64,000 nucleotides of DNA from Neocallimastix lanati (nom. inval.) (lineage: Eukaryota; Neocallimastigomycota; Neocallimastigomycetes; Neocallimastigales; Neocallimastigaceae). Below, piece by piece: positions 61,766 to 64,000 of this stretch (position 1 is its first letter; each line of letters begins with the position of its first letter). Location: positions 2,575,001-2,639,000 of the forward strand of contig JACVTC010000003.1 in assembly GCA_016946835.1 (NCBI GenBank), given 5' to 3'. The notes under the pieces were generated by a model. The model did no database searches, was not told where the DNA came from, and saw only the letters and a program-made list of their open reading frames with translations. Both the position numbers and the translations under genes were made by a program.

Positions 61766-63511
61766 TAAATTTTATAAAAGTTGCCATTTATTATTATATA
61801 AAAACTAAATTTTCAACCTAAAAACTCTAAAAACTATTTAGAAATTTAATTATTTGGATAATTTAAAATTACTAAAAAAAAAACATTACAATATAATTAT
61901 TTTAAATTTAATTGGTTTCCACCAAAAACATTAATACCAAATCTTTTTTTTTTTTTTTTGAAAAAATTCATTAAATTTTTATGAGAATTTAATTTATATT
62001 TATTCTGTTATATTAATAAATAATAAATGAAAATTAAAAATAATATATATATCTATGCATTGAGCTCATAAAAAATAATACGTTTGTCCAAAGAATTAAA
62101 GTTATAAGGAATAATTATAGTATAGAAAGGTTAACCATACTACAAATATCTTTTATTAATTATCATTAATTACAATACTTTATTAGTTTTAAACTTATAA
62201 GAAAATTAAAAACTAGTTTCTCATAATTTAATGTAAATTTATAAAATGAAATAGAAATATTGCATATTCGTTATAATAATAATAATATTGTTTTAGAAAT
62301 ACTACTATAAATAAGAAAATTCAACAATGGAACTAATTACCACAAAAAAAATATATTTTATCATTTATCATTTAATATTATAAATCTTAATTGATATTGA
62401 CATTTAATTATTATTATTATAATTATTATAATTATTATTATATTATTATTATTATTAAAATTTTATTTTTATATCAAGTTAATTTAACAAATAAGTTAAA
62501 GAAGCTTAAAACTTTGTTATTTTAGCTTTAGAATTTATTTAATAATTTTATTATTTTAATATTTATTATTTTAAAATCTTTTTGTTTTTTCATAAAATTT
62601 ATTTATATAATATTTATTTTTATTAAAAAATGTAGACCCTTATTTATTTGTTAAATAATTTTTAAAAATAAATTATGATAAACCTAATTAAGGGTTAAGC
62701 ATTTTATTATATATTATATTTATTATTTGTTATTTGATATTAATTTATATTAATATTTATTATTCATTATTTATTATTCAATTATTTATTATTTATTTAA
62801 TTATTTATTAATTAATTAATTAATTATTTATTTATTTATTTAATTATTCAATATTTATTATTAAGAAAAATTTTTTATTAAATATATTGAATGTAATATT
62901 TATTAGTATTTACACTTTATGTCATTTATATTTGAAAATATATATATATGTAATATGTATATTATCATTTTTAATATTTAGTATTTTTATAAAAAATAAT
63001 TCATAATTTTTAGATTTGAAACATTAATGAATTCACTATTTCATTTATGTTAATTTTTGTTAATAAATCTAAATCTTAAATTTTTAATACTTTATATATA
63101 CAAAAGAAATTATAATATATTAAGTTTATTACTAATAAGTTCATCATTAATATTATTTCAATTTTTAAAATAAATAATAAAAGTTGTTTAATCTAAACTT
63201 TAATAGAAAACTGTTAATTATAATATTAAATCTTAAAATATTATATTTTTCATTATAATATAAATATATATTAGTATAATATATTATTCTATTATAAATC
63301 TTAAATTTATATTTTTTATTAATATCTATTTATCTACTTTACATATATTATTCATGTATTTTATAAATTTAATCTTTTATATTAATTAAGGTATGGCAAT
63401 TTTATATTAAAAAATAATAATAAAATATTTATAATATAAATATTTATAATATAAATAACATGAAATTAATTTTTTTTTTTACTTTAAAAAAAAAATATTT
63501 AATTGAAAATG

Positions 63512-63576
<65 letters not shown>

Positions 63577-64000
63577 ATATAGTTTTTTTTTTATATCATT
63601 AATTTTAAATTAATAACTAAATTTATTTTTATAATATATATAAAAAAAGGATTTAAATTAATAATTGCCGATTGTTAACATTTCATTTTAATATATATTA
63701 AATTAAGAATAATAAAATAAATATTGCTAAAATTTATTAAATTAGTTAAATAAAGTGAATAATAGAGGAATATACTTTAAATTTTAATCCTTTTTTTTCT
63801 TTTTTTTTTTTTTTTTTATTTAAATTATTTTATTTTTTAATAAAATCATTTGAAGATATTATTGGAATAAATAAATTAATAAATTGACAAATCAATAAAA
63901 CTGAATAAAAAAATAAATTATAAAAAGGTATATTCTTTGGATATTTTTTTTTTAATAATAATTAAACATTATATAAATTAAGAATTATATACTTTGAAAT
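61766..64000. other. AT-rich terminal stretch
   Basis: No gene was seen on either strand. It holds (ATT)n near 62405-62458, a small TTATT/AATT array near 62755-62850, a 63-bp A run (63512-63574) and a T run near 63797-63818. A slightly more complex patch at 62050-62140 is unidentified. Confidence 0.55.
63512..63574. repeat. Poly(dA) run of 63 bp
   Basis: The longest homopolymer in the window, uninterrupted A. Confidence 0.9.

Overview
The window looks like a nuclear contig from an anaerobic gut fungus (Neocallimastigomycota; genus not resolved). This is inferred, not searched. The evidence is extreme A+T richness, homopolymer runs of 40-63 bp, AAT/ATT microsatellites that become Asn runs in proteins, short GT-AG introns, a fungal pentafunctional AROM gene, and receptor and Sel1-kinase architectures that I associate with this group. 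I rebuilt gene models by hand, matching splice sites and phases. Coordinates given as spans are multi-exon genes, with exons listed in the evidence.

Layout. 1-2.9 kb is AT-rich with a long heptamer repeat. 2.9-4.1 kb holds protein-kinase relics. 4.2-7.1 kb is a five-exon class C GPCR with a solute-binding-like ectodomain, possibly frameshifted at one junction. 8.0-9.8 kb is a decayed paralogue of that receptor containing a micro-inversion. 10.5-12.2 kb is a decayed Cys-rich, hevein-like secreted protein gene. 13.1 kb has a zinc-finger-like fragment. 14.9-20.1 kb is an 11-exon receptor that joins a beta-helix-like ectodomain and a Cys-rich module to a class C seven-helix domain. 21.0-22.9 kb is a 5'-truncated LINE with a perfect 14-bp target-site duplication.

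From 23.8 kb the content is more housekeeping: the AROM gene (23.8-29.7 kb, four exons, 1602 aa); a 2662-aa intronless pseudokinase with Sel1 repeats (33.6-41.6 kb); a seven-exon BTB protein with an Asn-rich N-terminus and four predicted membrane helices (42.7-49.0 kb); Cdc37, the Hsp90 co-chaperone for kinases (50.8-52.9 kb); and an SH3-DH-PH RhoGEF (55.0-58.3 kb). 58.3-64 kb is repeat-rich with no gene seen.

The genes do not form an operon or cluster. A loose theme is sensing and signalling (two 7TM receptors plus relics, a pseudokinase, a BTB protein, a RhoGEF, Cdc37), with AROM providing aromatic amino-acid precursors. The left 23 kb behaves like a gene-birth-and-death zone with several dead copies and a retroelement; the right part is mostly intact genes. 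No tRNA, rRNA or CRISPR array was seen.
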